From Rhabdophis nuchalis (Eukaryota > Chordata > Lepidosauria > Squamata > Natricidae), in contig CM077645.1 in assembly GCA_039707465.1 (NCBI GenBank), forward strand, positions 59,831,850 to 59,895,849: a DNA stretch of 64,000 nucleotides, in the 5' to 3' direction. Under the pieces are notes generated by a model. That model ran no database searches and was not told where the DNA came from. It worked only from the letters and a program-made list of their open reading frames with translations. This document shows, piece by piece, positions 10,020-23,800 of the stretch; the stretch's first letter is position 1; every line of letters starts with the position of its first letter. A program made the translations under genes and the position numbers.

Positions 10020-11582
10020 TATTACAACAATGTAATGTTGGCAAGCTGATTCAACTGTCCTTCAGTAGGCATTTACATTTTTAATCATTTCAAAAAGATC
10101 CAACAATAATATTTAAGTACAAGAATACATTTCAAAGCCGGGCCCTTAGAATACACAAAAATGTGGAAAAGTAGGTTCTACAGCTAATATTCTACTTAAA
10201 CAAGGGCAAAAACTGGAAGAAACGAGGAATGGAAAATACAGCTCCCCCGAATAAGCATACAATTGATTCTCTACTAATTATATTTGTAGTGTAACAGAGT
10301 CATATATTGTATGTCATGTGGACAACTATATAAATTTGCCAAATACAAACAGAGCAGATAGTGTTTCTATTAATTACTCTGCTTAAGAGCTATGTTTTAC
10401 ATCCATGTTTCTGCATCCTTTCAGTTTAGTGTGAATCAGATTATTATAGCTAGAGATTTTAATCCTTAAAAAAATTATGAAACTGTAATACTGTTCTTGC
10501 TAAATTTATAAATTTAAATTTGTACACAGAATAAGGTAGAAACGTACATGCTCAGGTTTAATTTGGTTTATATCTCCTTCTAGGAATCTGGAAAGAAACG
10601 TTGCATGATGTCAAATTGGCTCTGAGATCAAATAAAATAAACAGTAAAGAAGTAAGTAATAGAGAAAGAAAGAAAGAAAGAACATTTACTGTGCCATTTA
10701 CCCATGGTCCTATTTCTATTAGTACTTCAGAGCCAATGTATTCATTATATAATGTTATGGCTTTATTTCAGGGCTCTGACGACAGCTGAAAGAAAATAAA
10801 AATGTGAATAAGTCTTACAATTACTTCCTGTAGCACTGTTAGCCTTGAACCTGGGTAATTTCTAAGCAAGCAGCAACTTCAGTTGATCTATCTACATTTT
10901 CTTTAAAAATTCATAAGAACCACCCATGCCATAACAGGAAGCTCTGCAAGCTGGTGCCTTCCAGGTAGAGAATTCGCACCAATAAATGTTTTATTTTCAA
11001 CAAGTATACCATGTTTACATAATTGATGCTGAATTGAATGTCGTTGTGTTTTTTTAAAGATGAAATGTGTTCATATTCATGTGTAATCAAATAGCTAACA
11101 GTCCAGGAACAGTTTTCTCTTAATGGCTCTAGATAATGTGACCGTGATGGATTTTCAGGCAGCAAAATGATTCATTCAACTCACAATTACAGTAACAAGC
11201 TTTGGAACATGCTACATCATTCACAGTGATGGGAATGTAATAGCATGTGGTTTTGTTGAAGTATTGCTTCATTCCCTTTGAAGTTGTATACCCAGCAGAA
11301 ATACAATGGATTCTCATTTTGGAACCCCCAAACATTGTTCTATATGTCTGCTATTAAAGCTGTCTTTTTTTTACTCCAGTTAAGGCAGAGTTTTATTCTT
11401 CTGCATTTTACTTGTTAATACTTGTTTCTCTCACATTGCAATACAGAAGTTGGTTTGAAAAGTTCTTTTGCATATTTGAAAAAAGAGACAGCTAAAGTGC
11501 TTGATTTTTATTATACAAAAGAAAAGAGAGAAAAAGTGTCTCATTCAAGACTATTTGTTGATTCTTTAGTTCTTACATGGTG
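10020..11582. other. Featureless AT-rich stretch
   Basis: No gene or clear repeat apart from a short (AAAG)n run near 10663-10680. Open frames at 10601-10789 and 10911-11335 have no recognisable domains. Confidence 0.5.
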
Positions 11583-12103
11583 GCACGGGTGCGCTTCAAG
11601 GTGTTAGTTATCATCTTTAAAGCGCTCCATGGCTCGGGACCTAGCTATCTGCGGGATCGGATCCTGCCTCATACATCCTCACGGCCGATTCGCTCCCACA
11701 GAGAGGGACTTCTCCGGGTGCCGTCCACTAGACTTTGTCAGCGGGCGACACCCAGGGGAAGGGCTCTCTCTGTGGCGGGCCCAGCCCTCTGGAACGACCT
11801 TCCCCCCGACATTAGGACGACCACGGACCTCCGCTCCTTCCGTCTTAAATTAAAAACACATCTTTTCTGTCTGGCCGGCCTAGGATAGTCTCTCTGTCTC
11901 TGGGGTTTTATTGGGAATCCTTTTTTAGTTTAGCTTAGTTTTAATGGGGAATTTTAGCACAGGTTTAGGTTTAATTTGTTTTTAAAGAAATGTCTGTATA
12001 TATTTATTTGTTTTTTATTCTTCCTGTGCACCGCCCCGAGTCCCTATGGGGAGAGGGAGCGGTTTACAAATATTAAATATTATTATTATATTATTATTAT
12101 TAT
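11583..12103 (+). mobile_element. Young 5'-truncated L2-type LINE
   Basis: The frame from about 11580 to 11888 encodes the C-terminal end of L2-type ORF2: RVRFKVLVIIFKALHGSGPS, then YLRDRILPH, RSHREGLLRVPSTRLCQ, GPALWNDLPPDIR and a final LKTHLFCLAGLG. A 3' UTR of about 210 bp follows, ending 'caccgccccgagtccctatg', 'gggagcggttt' and an (ATT)n tail. By hand count it differs from 48567-48880 at roughly 17 of 300 positions. The fragment is uninterrupted but lacks endonuclease and reverse transcriptase. Confidence 0.9.
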
Positions 12104-12104
12104 G

Positions 12105-12345
12105 ATGGCTCAGTGGTTAAAGATGCTGACTTTGTCAACTGGAAAGCTGTCAGTTCAAGACCTGAGAGTTGCATGATGGGGTGATTCTTGTTTCTGTGCC
12201 AGTTCTTGCCCACCTAGCAGTTTGAAAGCATGCAAATGCAAGTAGATTAAAAGGAACCACTCTGTCTCTATTCATGAAAAGTAATTTGGATGTACTGCTT
12301 CCCTTCATGCAATGCAATTAATGCTTATTTCTAATTCTGGTTGAA
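12105..12345 (+). mobile_element. tRNA-derived SINE adjacent to the L2 tail
   Basis: It begins 'gatggctcagtggttaaaga' (A-box region), has a B-box-like 'cagttcaagacctgag', then 'cttgcccacctagcagtttg' and 'aaagcatgcaaatgcaagta', words that reappear in reverse at 42825-43065. The junction with the L2 (ATT)n tail is immediate, so one element may have landed in the tail of the other. Confidence 0.65.
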
Positions 12346-13279
12346 AAATCTAACATGTGAGAGGCAGCTCACATAGATAACCTCACTATTTTTTCTACTA
12401 CATTCTCCACAGACAATTTTTGCCAATTGAACATTGAAGATTGTTTTAAAGATTTTCCTTCACCAGCCATTAGCAAGATCACAAATATCACCCAGTGACT
12501 CACTCATCCATTAGATGGCTGAATGGTGGACAAGAGTGGGCTGAACCCAAGCAACCGTGTTGAACAGCTGGCAAATTCAAAATGTTGATGATCTTATTGA
12601 ACTGTAGATTCTTAACCTTTCTTCTTATGCCCACTTTCTATCACCAATTTTGTTGAAAATTTTGAAGAATCTTGAAGCAATACATCTAGAAACAAATTTT
12701 TTTTTCTTTCTTCCCACATTTCATCCTGTGCAATAAGCTTCATGCCTTCTAATAATTTCCCCTTTGAGTTGATAGCTGCAGCTGCACGTTTAAATTTTCC
12801 ACATTATGAAAATTGATTTTGGGTCATTAATGGATTCCAGATACCGAAAGAGGAATTATTATCTTGTTCAGTCAATTGTTATAATATTTATACTATTTTT
12901 GCAGATTTTATTAAATTATAATGAGCAACAAGAAATCGCCTCTGCATCCCTAGTTAATGGTCACTGAATTGTATTTATTAATTTAATGTTAATATACCAG
13001 CATATTTCATTTTGACACCCAAAAGTTTCCATCTCAAAACTGTTCTATTGTGTGTAACACAAACAATGTTGCAGAGACAAATTCTTGCAAGTGACCAAGC
13101 TATCAAATTTTCTGTTATTGTTCAGCACCACACCATTTATTTATGCCATTCCTGATTATGTTAGGAACACTAGGCAGATAAGCATTTTCTTTATTCGACC
13201 TCCTTTTTAAAAACCACCAAATTGGATGAGTATAATAACTATAGAAAGATTCTTTCACTTATACGTTTACCACTTATAC
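12346..13279. other. Featureless AT-rich stretch
   Basis: No gene or repeat recognised. Confidence 0.45.
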
Positions 13280-13353
13280 ATTATACGAATCCTTTTGGGG
13301 AGAGGGTGGTGGTCTAGAAATCAAATCAAATAAAATAAATAAATAAATAAATA
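13280..13353 (+). mobile_element. L2-type 3'-tail remnant with (AAAT)n
   Basis: The segment 'ccttttggggagagggtggt', then a decayed 'ggtctagaaatcaaatcaaa' and an (AAAT)n tail, correspond to the last about 70 bp of L2-type elements. Confidence 0.55.
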
Positions 13354-13830
13354 ATACCACCTACCTGAATTACTGTGCTGTGTGCTGTGTGCAGCGGTCT
13401 TTGAAAACACTTGGAAATGGCAATTGGTGTAGAATTTGACAAATTAAAAATGCTATGATCACCTACAGTTGTAACACCTATCCAGTGGTGGGATTCAAAA
13501 TTTTTAACTACTGGTTCTGTGGGCGTGACTTGGTGGACTTGGTGGACATGGCTTGGTGGGGTGGCCTGGTGGATGTGACAGGGGAAGGATACTGCAAAAT
13601 TCCCATTTTCTCCTGATCAACTGGGATTCGGGAGGTGGTTTTTACCGGTTGTTCGAACTACTCAAAATTTCCTCTACTGGTTCTCCAGAACTGGTCAGAA
13701 CCTGCTGAATACCATCTCTGCACCTTTCCTATGGTTGTTGTGTAGTCTACTAATAGGCTTCCATGTATAGTTCAAAGAGCAGTTTTATGCTATAAGGTCC
13801 TATATGTCTTTATGGTTTTCTTAATCTCTA
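13354..13830 (+). mobile_element. Old L2/CR1-group LINE coding remnant split by a MITE
   Basis: Left of the MITE, 13354-13474 resembles in DNA the conserved segment for DYCN.LY.GLP...LQLVQNAA seen intact at 48298-48500. Right of it, 13729-13830 continues with the segment around 'aggcttccatgtatagttca' and 'gcagttttatgctataaggt', which parallels the HWLPV..RFKVLV..FKALHG part. The order and orientation are continuous across 13475-13728, so the MITE landed in a LINE that was already present. It is heavily diverged, with no open frame. Confidence 0.5.
13483..13720. mobile_element. hAT-like MITE, 238 bp
   Basis: It starts 'cagtggtgggattcaaaat'; the right end reads 'gctgaataccatctctg'. Flanking octamers cacctatc (13475-13482) and cacctttc (13721-13728) differ at one base. 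The interior carries a short duplication of 'ggtggacttggtggac' and matches 1919-2120 at 'tgggcgtg', 'ctactcaaaatttcc' and 'cagaacctgctgaat'. Confidence 0.85.
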
Positions 13831-16800
13831 TCATTTATTCTGTAGCAGTCTATTGCTTTTAAAACCGCATTATAAAATTTATCCCATTTTAAACTTCTAT
13901 TACAACAAGGTTTGAGGACAAAGGTTAGATTGTGATGGAGTAGCAGTTCTCCTGCTGCCATTCTTGTGATATTTTATTTCTTCGATCTATTTTTATAAAC
14001 AATTTATCTAACAACTAATTTTGTCCAGAAACTTTTCATATTAAAAAAGATACATGTGAGCCAAAGTTTCCCCATGATTTCCAGTTCCAACCAAATTCAA
14101 ACTGAGTTGAAATTTTGGTCTTGTGTCTCTGCACCAGCTCTGTCGTGCTTTTCTTTCACAGCTCTAAACCTAATTAAATGTGCTTAGGAGCAGAGCTCTG
14201 TTTGAGACATCACTGAAAACAAGCTGCTACCTCTCAAGAGCTTATCTCGGTACCCACATCCTACTAAATTAATCTTTTCTATTGCTTTTTGCTCCACTGT
14301 CAACTTTTTGTGCTTGTATTTTCACTAAATGAGATGTTTATATGCAACACTATTCAGTTGGTTTTAAGCAGATGTAAACACTCTGTGACATTCTTTCTCT
14401 TTTTTGAAAAATACACTTTGCCAATTTAGCATCTCCATAGGATAAGAAAGGTTGTAAATAGCTGGAATGATTAATGACATAATTTGAAACTTGTTTTTAC
14501 ATTTATATTTGCAGATCATACTGAGTGTACCATGGTGTTTACAGTGACTAAGTTAATGAGGTATTAGACAGGTACTGCTTCTAAAAGGTTATTGCATAGC
14601 ATGAACACTTGAAAACAGGAACAACCTTTGCAAACTTCCTTGCTATGGAAGCTACAGGTACAAAGGAACATTGGAATATGTTGATTCTTTTAGTTACCTT
14701 CTGTGAGGACGAAAGAAAATCATCTGAATAAAATGGCTTACCAGCATTAGCTCTAACGGGTTACTATCGATCTTATTATAGATTTTGAAGTACTTTACCA
14801 GAACAACTGGGAGAGCAGAGATGTTCACTGGTTTTAAAAAGAAGCTGAATACATTTAAAGTGAGCAAGGCTGAAAGTTGTATCTGGTTTATTTTGGCATT
14901 CTACATGTCTACTGTTGTTATCCATTGGAATTGGTTTAGAAAAGTAGGAAAGTTTCTTCTGAAATATAGGAGTTGGTCAGAGTTCTTATCTCATTGATTT
15001 TTGGAGGGGGTTAGTAATGATTGACAGTCAAATTTACTTCCACATCCTTTTTTTTCTGGATGTGAGACAGCCTGGCAGATTTGTTCCTACTAGCGTTTAG
15101 CTGCTGTATGCATGGCTGGGCCATGATGCACTTTACAAAATATGGTTCCTGGTCTTCAGACAAGCCAAACACATTTTTGGGATGTAGTTTAGAATCTAAA
15201 ATTCTTGGCTTATCTACAAGGGTATATGATATACAACACATCACACTTTATAGGTAGGTAATTAAAGAGTATGTTTTAGGGTGTTCAAACTTTTTTAAAT
15301 CTCTACTTACTTAAGTGACATTCTGAAACTCTGCAATGTATGGCATTTAAAAGTTTTAAAACATAACAATACATGTAGCCAAACTGGGAGAATGTTGTTG
15401 GGACTTCCTTTCTGTTGCGTAAGCCATTTGAATTGAATTTATAGTCTATCTGGAGGAAAGAACCAGGCTCTTTTTTCATTGCCAATGACTGTTATGGTGG
15501 TGACACAGCCCTTAGAAGATCTGTAGAAAGAAGATTTCTCTTCCAGAAACATTATGAATTCAAAAATGTATGGCAGTGTCACTTGTACATTATATTATAT
15601 ATTAGTTTGGAATCAAAATAAACATATTGCATGTGTCACCCAAAGGACTTGCTGAGGCTACCAAACTGTTGCTGGGAGAATAAAATGGACATGCTGATAC
15701 AGTATGTTCAAAAGGATCATTGCTAAAGATCTTAAACCTTCAATTTTAAGGTTTGTGCAGATTTAATGTAAACTTTGAGATAATTCACAATCAGAAAAGA
15801 TTGTAAAATGATCCACACAATCTTTCTAAATAAAGGGGGCTACCCTAAACCAGGATTAAAAATGATGATTTATATTTCTCTACCTTTTTGATAGATATTA
15901 CTTTGACCAATATTCTTTTTAAGGCAGACATTCTTGCCTTTGCTTTTTTTTCTTTCTTTCTACCTGTATTGTAAGACAATGTATTTACCACTAACTCTTA
16001 GCCCAATCCTTATCCTTAAAGCCACCTCTGACTTTATAAGATTAGTTTGATGAAGTGATAAAAGACACAAGGCTAGAAAGTGCGAGACCACAAATTCTAG
16101 CCCTACCTTAAAGCCCAAAATCTATCTGGATGACATTGGGTCAGCCATTCTCTTGCAGCCAAACTAAATGGTAAATGGTTTTGCCAAGAAAGTTTTCTAA
16201 AAAGTTTTGCCAAGAAAGTTGCAGGGATTTTTCCCCAGGACACACAAACAGCTTTTTTCTTTTGTATCCTCGATTTCTTTAGTTCTTTTAACACCTTCCT
16301 ACAACTTATTTATTCAGGATGCTTTAATTTCTTAATGCCATCCTTTATTGAAAGAATAGGCAACCCTTTGGGAATAGCACAGACCATTTATTGTGAACGC
16401 TAACAAAATGGCTGTCACTGAAGTCCTGTGTATAGCCAATTACAAAAGATCCCTTTACCCAGAAGCAAACTGGTTCGATTATTCTCTTACATATTATTAT
16501 CCTATTAGAATACTTTGAAGTAGCTTTGTATTTTCCCTTTTAATTGAACAGAACCTGAAAAATTGTAGTCAAGATAAGTATAGAGGCTGATTGTTGTCAG
16601 AGCAGTTGTCTATAAGCCCATTGGTGCCTAATGGATCCTGATTGTCATTCTAGCAGAACTAAATCAAACTGAAACTGATTTAGTCAAAGTGCATACAGTT
16701 GTTTCTCCTGCTGTTTTCCAGGTCAGATTTTAAACTGTAAGCTCCTTGTAATAAAATAGTATGAAAACTTCATATTCAGGAATGATGCTGCACTTGTACA

Positions 16801-18119
16801 AAATAGTAGAGGCAGAAGGGAGGGTGTTCCATCATTTATTACATGAAAATCAATATATGGATGGGCCTCTTTATGACAAGTGATAAATAGCAACTTGTAG
16901 TCAAGAAGATAAAAATCTGGACCACTTTAGAATTAATTGTGTCGTGTATGCCCTGATTCACTTTGCATTTCATTTACATTCCATCCATAATTCAGCAATT
17001 TTTATCTTTGCCACATAAATTCTTCTGACTCAAGCAATAATTTGTACTCAAAGCCAGTTTGCTATGGGTCCATCATGTTAACGCTTCAGATTGCCACAGA
17101 AAATTAGTTGCTGCATTGAAATAAATAAAATAAACAATGGCCTGCCATTCATCAAAGTGATACAAAAAAAAGTTAAATCTTTCATTATGCTTAGTGCTGC
17201 TGTACACATCTGTGCAGTTAACTGAAGAGTGCACATCTTGGGGCATGCTGATGTCCTATCTGCTTTAAGAAGAGGGGTAAAAAAAAAACCCAGTAAAAAC
17301 ATATATCTGATGATTTAAGATTGATCTACTGGAAAATTCCCCCTCAGAAGTTGTGAGCAAACATCGGTATTGCAAGATGCACATCATATTCCAGATGGGA
17401 TAGCCTGATGGGATATTGCTGACAGAATAAATGATATACAATCATCACTGTCATAAAATATTTTGAGGAACTCAGCTGGTTTTAAATGTACCTTATGTCA
17501 TTATCAGCAGGACTGTCCCTAAATCAAGATGTTTGACCCTAATATGATCCAGTGTGCAAGGTATTCACCATGCAGCAGAAACAGTTGAATCATTACTTTT
17601 TAGATTATTGTTGGTTGCCCTGATTACTTGATTCTATGGGTTAAAATCAAGTCATAGTGTTAATATAGATTTCCCAAGTATTGATGCACGGCACTGCACC
17701 TTTGCCTTTCACCACTTTTGGAAACGATTGTGCTGGATTTCCACATATCTCAGTACTGTTTCATTATAGACAGAGGCTACAAACTGATAGCAATAAATTT
17801 TTGAATTCTTGAAATAATTTTTCACCTTGAATACACATTAAAAGCAATGTGGGTATTGTTGGCAGCTCCAAGTGTGCTATGCAAATAGGCCTGTGTATTC
17901 CTATTATGTGCCTGCTTACTCCCTTATAATACCTTTTTCTCAAATCTATCCACTTTACAAGGGGACAGGAAAAAAAAGAGAAAAGACATAGGACAATACA
18001 TAGTCACTATAATGGCAATCAAGTGACAGGGCATGCTGCAAAATTTGTAAATATAGGCATTGGCTGTAAGGTTAAATTTAGCACTGTCATAACTTTGAAC
18101 TATCAGTGAATGACAGTTG

Positions 18120-18121
<2 letters not shown>
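13831..18121. other. Long featureless AT-rich stretch
   Basis: No gene, RNA gene or identifiable mobile element could be supported. Open frames at 14785-14997, 15011-15244, 15303-15485, 16103-16294 and 17078-17302 are single, short and domainless. It could be intron or intergenic DNA, and conserved non-coding elements cannot be judged from one sequence. Confidence 0.5.
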
Positions 18122-18195
<74 letters not shown>

Positions 18196-18265
18196 TCTCT
18201 CTCTCTCTCTCTCCCTCTCACTCTTTCTCTCACTCACTCTCTCTCTCTCTCTCTCTGTCTGTCTG

Positions 18266-18299
<34 letters not shown>

Positions 18300-18345
18300 A
18301 TTTATCTATCTATCATCTATTATTCTCTCTCTCTCTATTTCTCTC
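18122..18345. repeat. Long (CT)n microsatellite with (CTGT) and (CTAT) variants
   Basis: About 60 bp of pure ct repeats is followed by an interrupted array with ctca, ctgt and then ctat units. It is all pyrimidine on the plus strand, so triplex or slipped structures are possible. It creates long Ser-Leu frames that are artefacts. Confidence 0.95.
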
Positions 18346-19211
18346 TGTATCATGTGACATCTATCTCTATCTTCTCTCTTTCCGTTTCTCTGTCTCTCTG
18401 TCTTTCTGTTTCCCCCTCTCCCCCTTCTTTTTTCTTCTTCATCTCACTAAAATAAAAGTGCTGATCACCAAGATTGGTACCATTCTTCAGTCATGAGTTC
18501 AAAAAATACAACAAACAAAGGTACTAAATTGAACAGAGTGTTACTCTCTGTCCGGGTATTTATTCAGAATGAAATGAATAAATGCCATCTGAGATTCCTT
18601 GTAACCACAGATTGTGGACAGGAAATTTCAGAACTGAAGGAAGGATGGATAAATGGCGTATGCACATTTTAAAACTGGAATTGAATACTAACCTTGGAAA
18701 ATCAATATCCCCAATATGCTGCTTAAGATGATCCATAGATCTTCAAATCTAATGGGCTAAGGGTCTCCAAACAGACTTAAAGTCTGGAGTTTATCATTAG
18801 CGTTTTTCATCCAAATTGATTTAAAATGATCTCTGAGTATCATACAGGCCAATTCCACAGGGAAAACAGAATTTTAGCCAGAAATAAACGAGATAGTATA
18901 TGGCACTGGCACTCATATAACTCCTTAACCATAAGGCAGTATTCTTGATGCATCTATGAATTACAAAGATACCTCTTATCAAGTTGGATTAGAGAACTTG
19001 CAGGTTATTAAACTTTGCAACAGTAAAAATCTGAATTCCATAAACAAACTACAGAATAAGCGTAGCACGAAAGACCTTGTAGACTGCAAGAATAAAATGT
19101 ATTCATTTTGAATGGAAAAAGCTTGGCAAAGCTGAATATAGAGATTGTATGGATTTTGTCACATATATTTACACATTAATTATATATAATATACGCATAC
19201 ACACAAACAAT
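18346..19211. other. Featureless stretch
   Basis: A pyrimidine-rich shoulder of the microsatellite runs to about 18450, then unique AT-rich DNA. No gene seen. Confidence 0.45.
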
Positions 19212-19350
19212 TTCAGAAGTAGTTGGTGCTCCATCACTGTAAGCTTTTAAGAAGAGACTGGAAAGTCACTTTTCTGGAAAGATATAGTGTGTCCTGCTTG
19301 AGCAGGGAATTGGACCAAAAGACCTTCAAGATCTCTTCCAACTGTGTCAC
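19212..19350 (+). mobile_element. CR1 LINE 3'-end fragment
   Basis: It matches the terminal part of CR1 as I know it: 'ctccatcactgtaagctttt', 'aagaagagactgg', 'tcctgcttgagcaggg', 'ttggac' and 'agatctcttccaactgtgt'. The usual short terminal repeat is not clear. Diverged and non-coding. Confidence 0.75.
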
Positions 19351-20598
19351 TGTTCCTTTGCTTTTATATATTTAAGGGAAAAAAATCATATTTTTGAAAT
19401 TAATCCTATTAGTTTCTTTCGACAATGTAACTTTTTCTTTCGTAGATGATCAAGACCGAAAACTAAAATGACATGAAATTATTTAAACTATTAACTTTCT
19501 AGAAGGAGAAATAGGTCATCTGAAAATTGCATATATATTACCAAACAAGAATTATTGTTACAGAAGTGACAAAAAATCTATGCAGTAGGAGTATGCAAAA
19601 ATATGGTCTGAAATATTTCAAACTTGATACATTTTGAAATCCAGAGAAGTTTATTCAGTTTTCATCATTGTGGAACTATTTCAAGATCAGATTCAAAACA
19701 TTTAACCCTATTGCATATATAGTTACTTTTTTGGGGGTCTATTTTAATGTTTCTAGACCTGTTTATTTTTCGGAGTAATAATTCTGTGTACTAAAGAGTT
19801 GACATGATCTTGTCTGTGCTTCTTTTATAAAGACTATAAACACTTCCATTGTCACAGATAGATTTGGTTCTCACTTTATCAAAACTTCCAAAAGGATATA
19901 AATGTTAGCTTTCATTTAATGTCTTGTTAATATTTGTGGATTATTTTTTCCCAATTACCCAATGGTTTTTATTAGTTATTGAAAAATGGCATTTTATTTC
20001 TTTTATATGTAGGATGAATTTGGTTGCCTCATTTATAGTTGCTTGTGATTCTTAAAGGGATTGTTAGGATACAGTTTGTGTTTATTTTTCAGCAAATGTA
20101 CAAAACATACCCATAGAAAGAAAAGTAATGTAATGTTTATGGGAAAAAGCAAAGAGATATAGCTTGGTAATATAAGGGTACCATCGAAGTGCCCTCTAAT
20201 GACAAATAACTGGTAAATGATGGGTGGTAACTTTTTTGCTTATATAATTTTGTAGATCTCTTTCTCATTTCAGAACTTTGCTTTGGATTTTTAAATGACA
20301 CTAGTAAAATATATTTGTATCTATATTTTACCTATATCATGTATATTTATATCTATATATAGCTTATTGAAGTGTTAAGTTGATAATGGTAAAGGATAGA
20401 GAATACAATATCACAAACATTTAGAATATGACACAAATTTCCATATTTTCTTCGTAAATTTTTATGTATTCCTATGTATTTAGGCAAATTTTAAAAACTA
20501 AATAATTTAATCATTTAATACTATCCAATGAGAGGATTGATTTTTACAGGCTTCAAGCATATGATCTAATCTCTTCTCTTACAATTTAAAGAAATGAA
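19351..20598. other. Featureless AT-rich stretch
   Basis: No gene or repeat recognised. Confidence 0.45.
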
Positions 20599-20805
20599 CA
20601 GAATAACAAAGTTGGAAGGGACCTTGGAGGTCTTCTAGCACAACCCCCACCCCCACCCCGTTCAGGCAAGAAACCCTGTACTATTTCAGACAAATATTGT
20701 CCAATCTCTTTTTAAAAACCTCCAGTGTTGGAGCATTCAAAACTAATGGAGACAAGTCGTTCCACGGGTTAATTATTTTAACTGTTAGGAAATTTTTCTT
20801 TCTAT
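20599..20805 (-). mobile_element. CR1 LINE 3'-end fragment
   Basis: Minus-strand CR1: 'agttggaagggaccttggag', 'gtcttctag', 'caggcaagaaaccctgta', 'tttcagacaaatattgtcca', then 'gttaattattttaactgtta' as at the window start. A small C-rich expansion (cccccacccccacccc, near 20645) has grown inside it. Confidence 0.8.
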
Positions 20806-23800
20806 ATTATGGAAAGAGAGACATGTTGTAACTTTAGAAAAAGTTAAATTTATAATCGCTGTGAAGAGGACGCTTCTTTATAATTTTTCTCTTTTCTTCC
20901 TTAGTTTTAACTTTTTTCTTTTTCTTGCCCTTTTTGCTTTTTCTTTGATTTCTTTCTTTTTCATTTGCTCTTACTTACTTTCATTAGTTTGTGTTAGCTT
21001 TTATCTTCTAATTTAAAAGTTTTAATTAAAAATAAATATTAAATTTAATGTAGTAATTTAATAAGATATACATATAAATAAAAACTTTAAAACCTACAGG
21101 TGAATCTTTGGTTTTTTTTGAAAGCCTATCAATGATTTCTTAAAGAAAAGATAAGCTATGGCAGATAAATTTCCCAGTGGAAAGATCTTTAACTAATAAA
21201 ATTCCTTGACAATGTAGAATCATAGAAATCACATTCATTGGAAGTTCTAAGCACATCATGGGAATTAATAATGTCCAGCAGTGCCCTGAATATAAAGAAA
21301 TAACTCTAAGTTTGGCTATTTAAGATGAATTACAGAGTTTGACCAGTGGAGAATAGAGTTTGACCTGTGCTTGGTTACAGGCCAGATATTCAGTACCAAT
21401 ATTTCTGTTATTAATGTGAAGTGGCTTTAAAAGTCCTTCTGGGAACTAGATGAGTGGTTTAAAAATTTGATAACTGAATAAATAAATAAATGGGAGCTGT
21501 CTTCTAAAAGTCATTTGTTTCTAGGGAAATCTTGTGCAAAGGTTGAGATGTATTTCAGACCTTTTAGAATTGCTCTTTTGGGGAAGAAAAATAATGATTG
21601 TACACCACACAGAGTTCATCTGTCTCCTTCTATACATCTAAAATGTGATGAATAAATAAATTTCATACTTTAAACAAATCTATTAACTTTTTTGGACCTG
21701 GAAATTAATAATTTAATTAGCTTTCAAAATGTGTTATTTACAGAATTGTAATGAAAATGAAATGTAATGAAAAACCAAATTTACATGTTGGGAAAAAATG
21801 TACAAAAATAGTTGTGATAGTGTGCATTTCTATGTATCTTAAACATGTTCACAAACTCATGAAGAACTTTACCAAGATGGGTGCTGGCAATCTGTTCAAA
21901 AATAAATTAATTAATCAGTCTCTACTCTTGATGATGCTGAATTTTCTTAATCTATTATGACAGCAATGATCAATGAAGAACAGAATTTATTTTCTTAAAT
22001 GTTTTTTATTTAGGTTTTATCCAAATCCCATGGGCAATATTTCAGTATGGACAAATCATAAAATTGAACCATGATTGATGTTGCTGCTTCTGTTGGATGT
22101 CAGAATTACAAAATCGTTACACTGAATGGATACCATAAATGTGTGTCTGAAGTGCTTATGTTTCTGTCTGTCAGCATAGATAACCTCACTGGCTTGTCAT
22201 GAGAATGAAATGAAATTAAGGTATACTTGTTCTAGCCCAAAGCACATTATTTAAAATCCATCAATCAATAAACAAACAAAGTGCTACTTTTCCTTATTCT
22301 GTACAATCATGAAACAGCATCAGTCCTGTATATATGGGAAGAAAAAGTAAAAAAATATTACAGGGTTAAAAATGAAAAAGTAGACAAAATAAAAGATTGT
22401 CAAAGAACTAAAATAAAATATTTCATCTGGAAGCTGAAAAGTTCTTTAATATATAAAATAATAATAAAATGTATGTAAAAAATGTTTGCTACTTTGGATG
22501 GATTGCCTGCCATAATTCCATATCTCAAAAACGTTCTATTACTATGTTCATCAAGCTGCACTACTACTTGGGGTATACAAAATGCTCCAAATTTTAAATA
22601 ATTAAAGTCAGAAATTCCCTGATTGTAAATAACCATTTTAATTTCAAAACTAGCTGTCTTGGATTTAAGACAAATACTTGGAAATCAAGTGAAGCATTTA
22701 AAGTTTAAATTAGGGCAAATTTAGTTTTTTAAAGTTTGCAATATCAAACATTTTGCATAATTTTGCAGAACTCTGTAGAAAATCCTAAACAATCATTTAT
22801 TTTTACAGACTGCTATATTTTATGCAAAAGCTTGTGATGCTAGTATTTAGCAATAAGGTGCCTGTTTTATTAACATTATATTTATTAATTTGTACTGTTG
22901 TATTTTCCAATGTCATAATAGTAAAAAGAATAAATATGTCCTTTACAATTAAATAACTTTTATTAATTTAAAAACGTATAAGATTCATTGAGTCATACTT
23001 TTCCAAATTAGAGCAACTTCTGATAATTTAGCTTTATACTTTTTAGGTCATTGCATTAAACAAAGTTTCCCAAATTATGAGAAATTTGTGGCCTTATGAA
23101 ACTTCTATCATCTAAATTAAACAATAAGAGGCAATAGTTCTTGAGATTACTTATAGATGTTGTCATATTTACTCTTCAGGTTACTTTGGGACTACCTGTG
23201 TAAGCAATATATTTTTGAGCTGCTAAAATCTGACATTTATTGGCTGAAAAACTGCACAATCCCCCTGTGACCTCTTTATCAAATTTTAGGTTTTGATTGT
23301 TCAGAATCTATTTTTCCTCTTAAGTACATCTCGTCCCCATATTTTAAAAGCGATTTTAAAATTAGAATGGGATCAGACACCAAGAAATTAAGATCCTCCT
23401 CCTCCTTTCCCATCCATATTAAATCTCAAACATAGGTGTCCTTATATTGTCCGTCTTAAATATTGAGAGGAAAAAAAGCTAGGGTCCTCAGACAATTAAT
23501 TGTGCAGTCCTTGGCTGCTTCAGTAGATTTAAAAAAACAAACACAAATCTTTGATCCTTTTCCACATCTCCCATTTTTTTTGTGTTCAATTGAGAATATA
23601 AATTATCTGGTTTATTGAGTTATAACAGCTGTCAAATCCCTATTGCCCATAAGGACATACTATGGTAGGCAAAGAATATTGGACTTTTCTCCAATAGGAA
23701 ACTTAACCATCCACAAAATTATCATCTGTTCATTGCAAAGGAAAATACTAATAATATTCTAGTTTCTATCATGCCAGATTTGAGCCAGAATAAATATGGC

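Noticed and set aside
18106..18496. Long Ser-Leu frames in three phases
   Set aside because: Direct translation of a (CT)n microsatellite.
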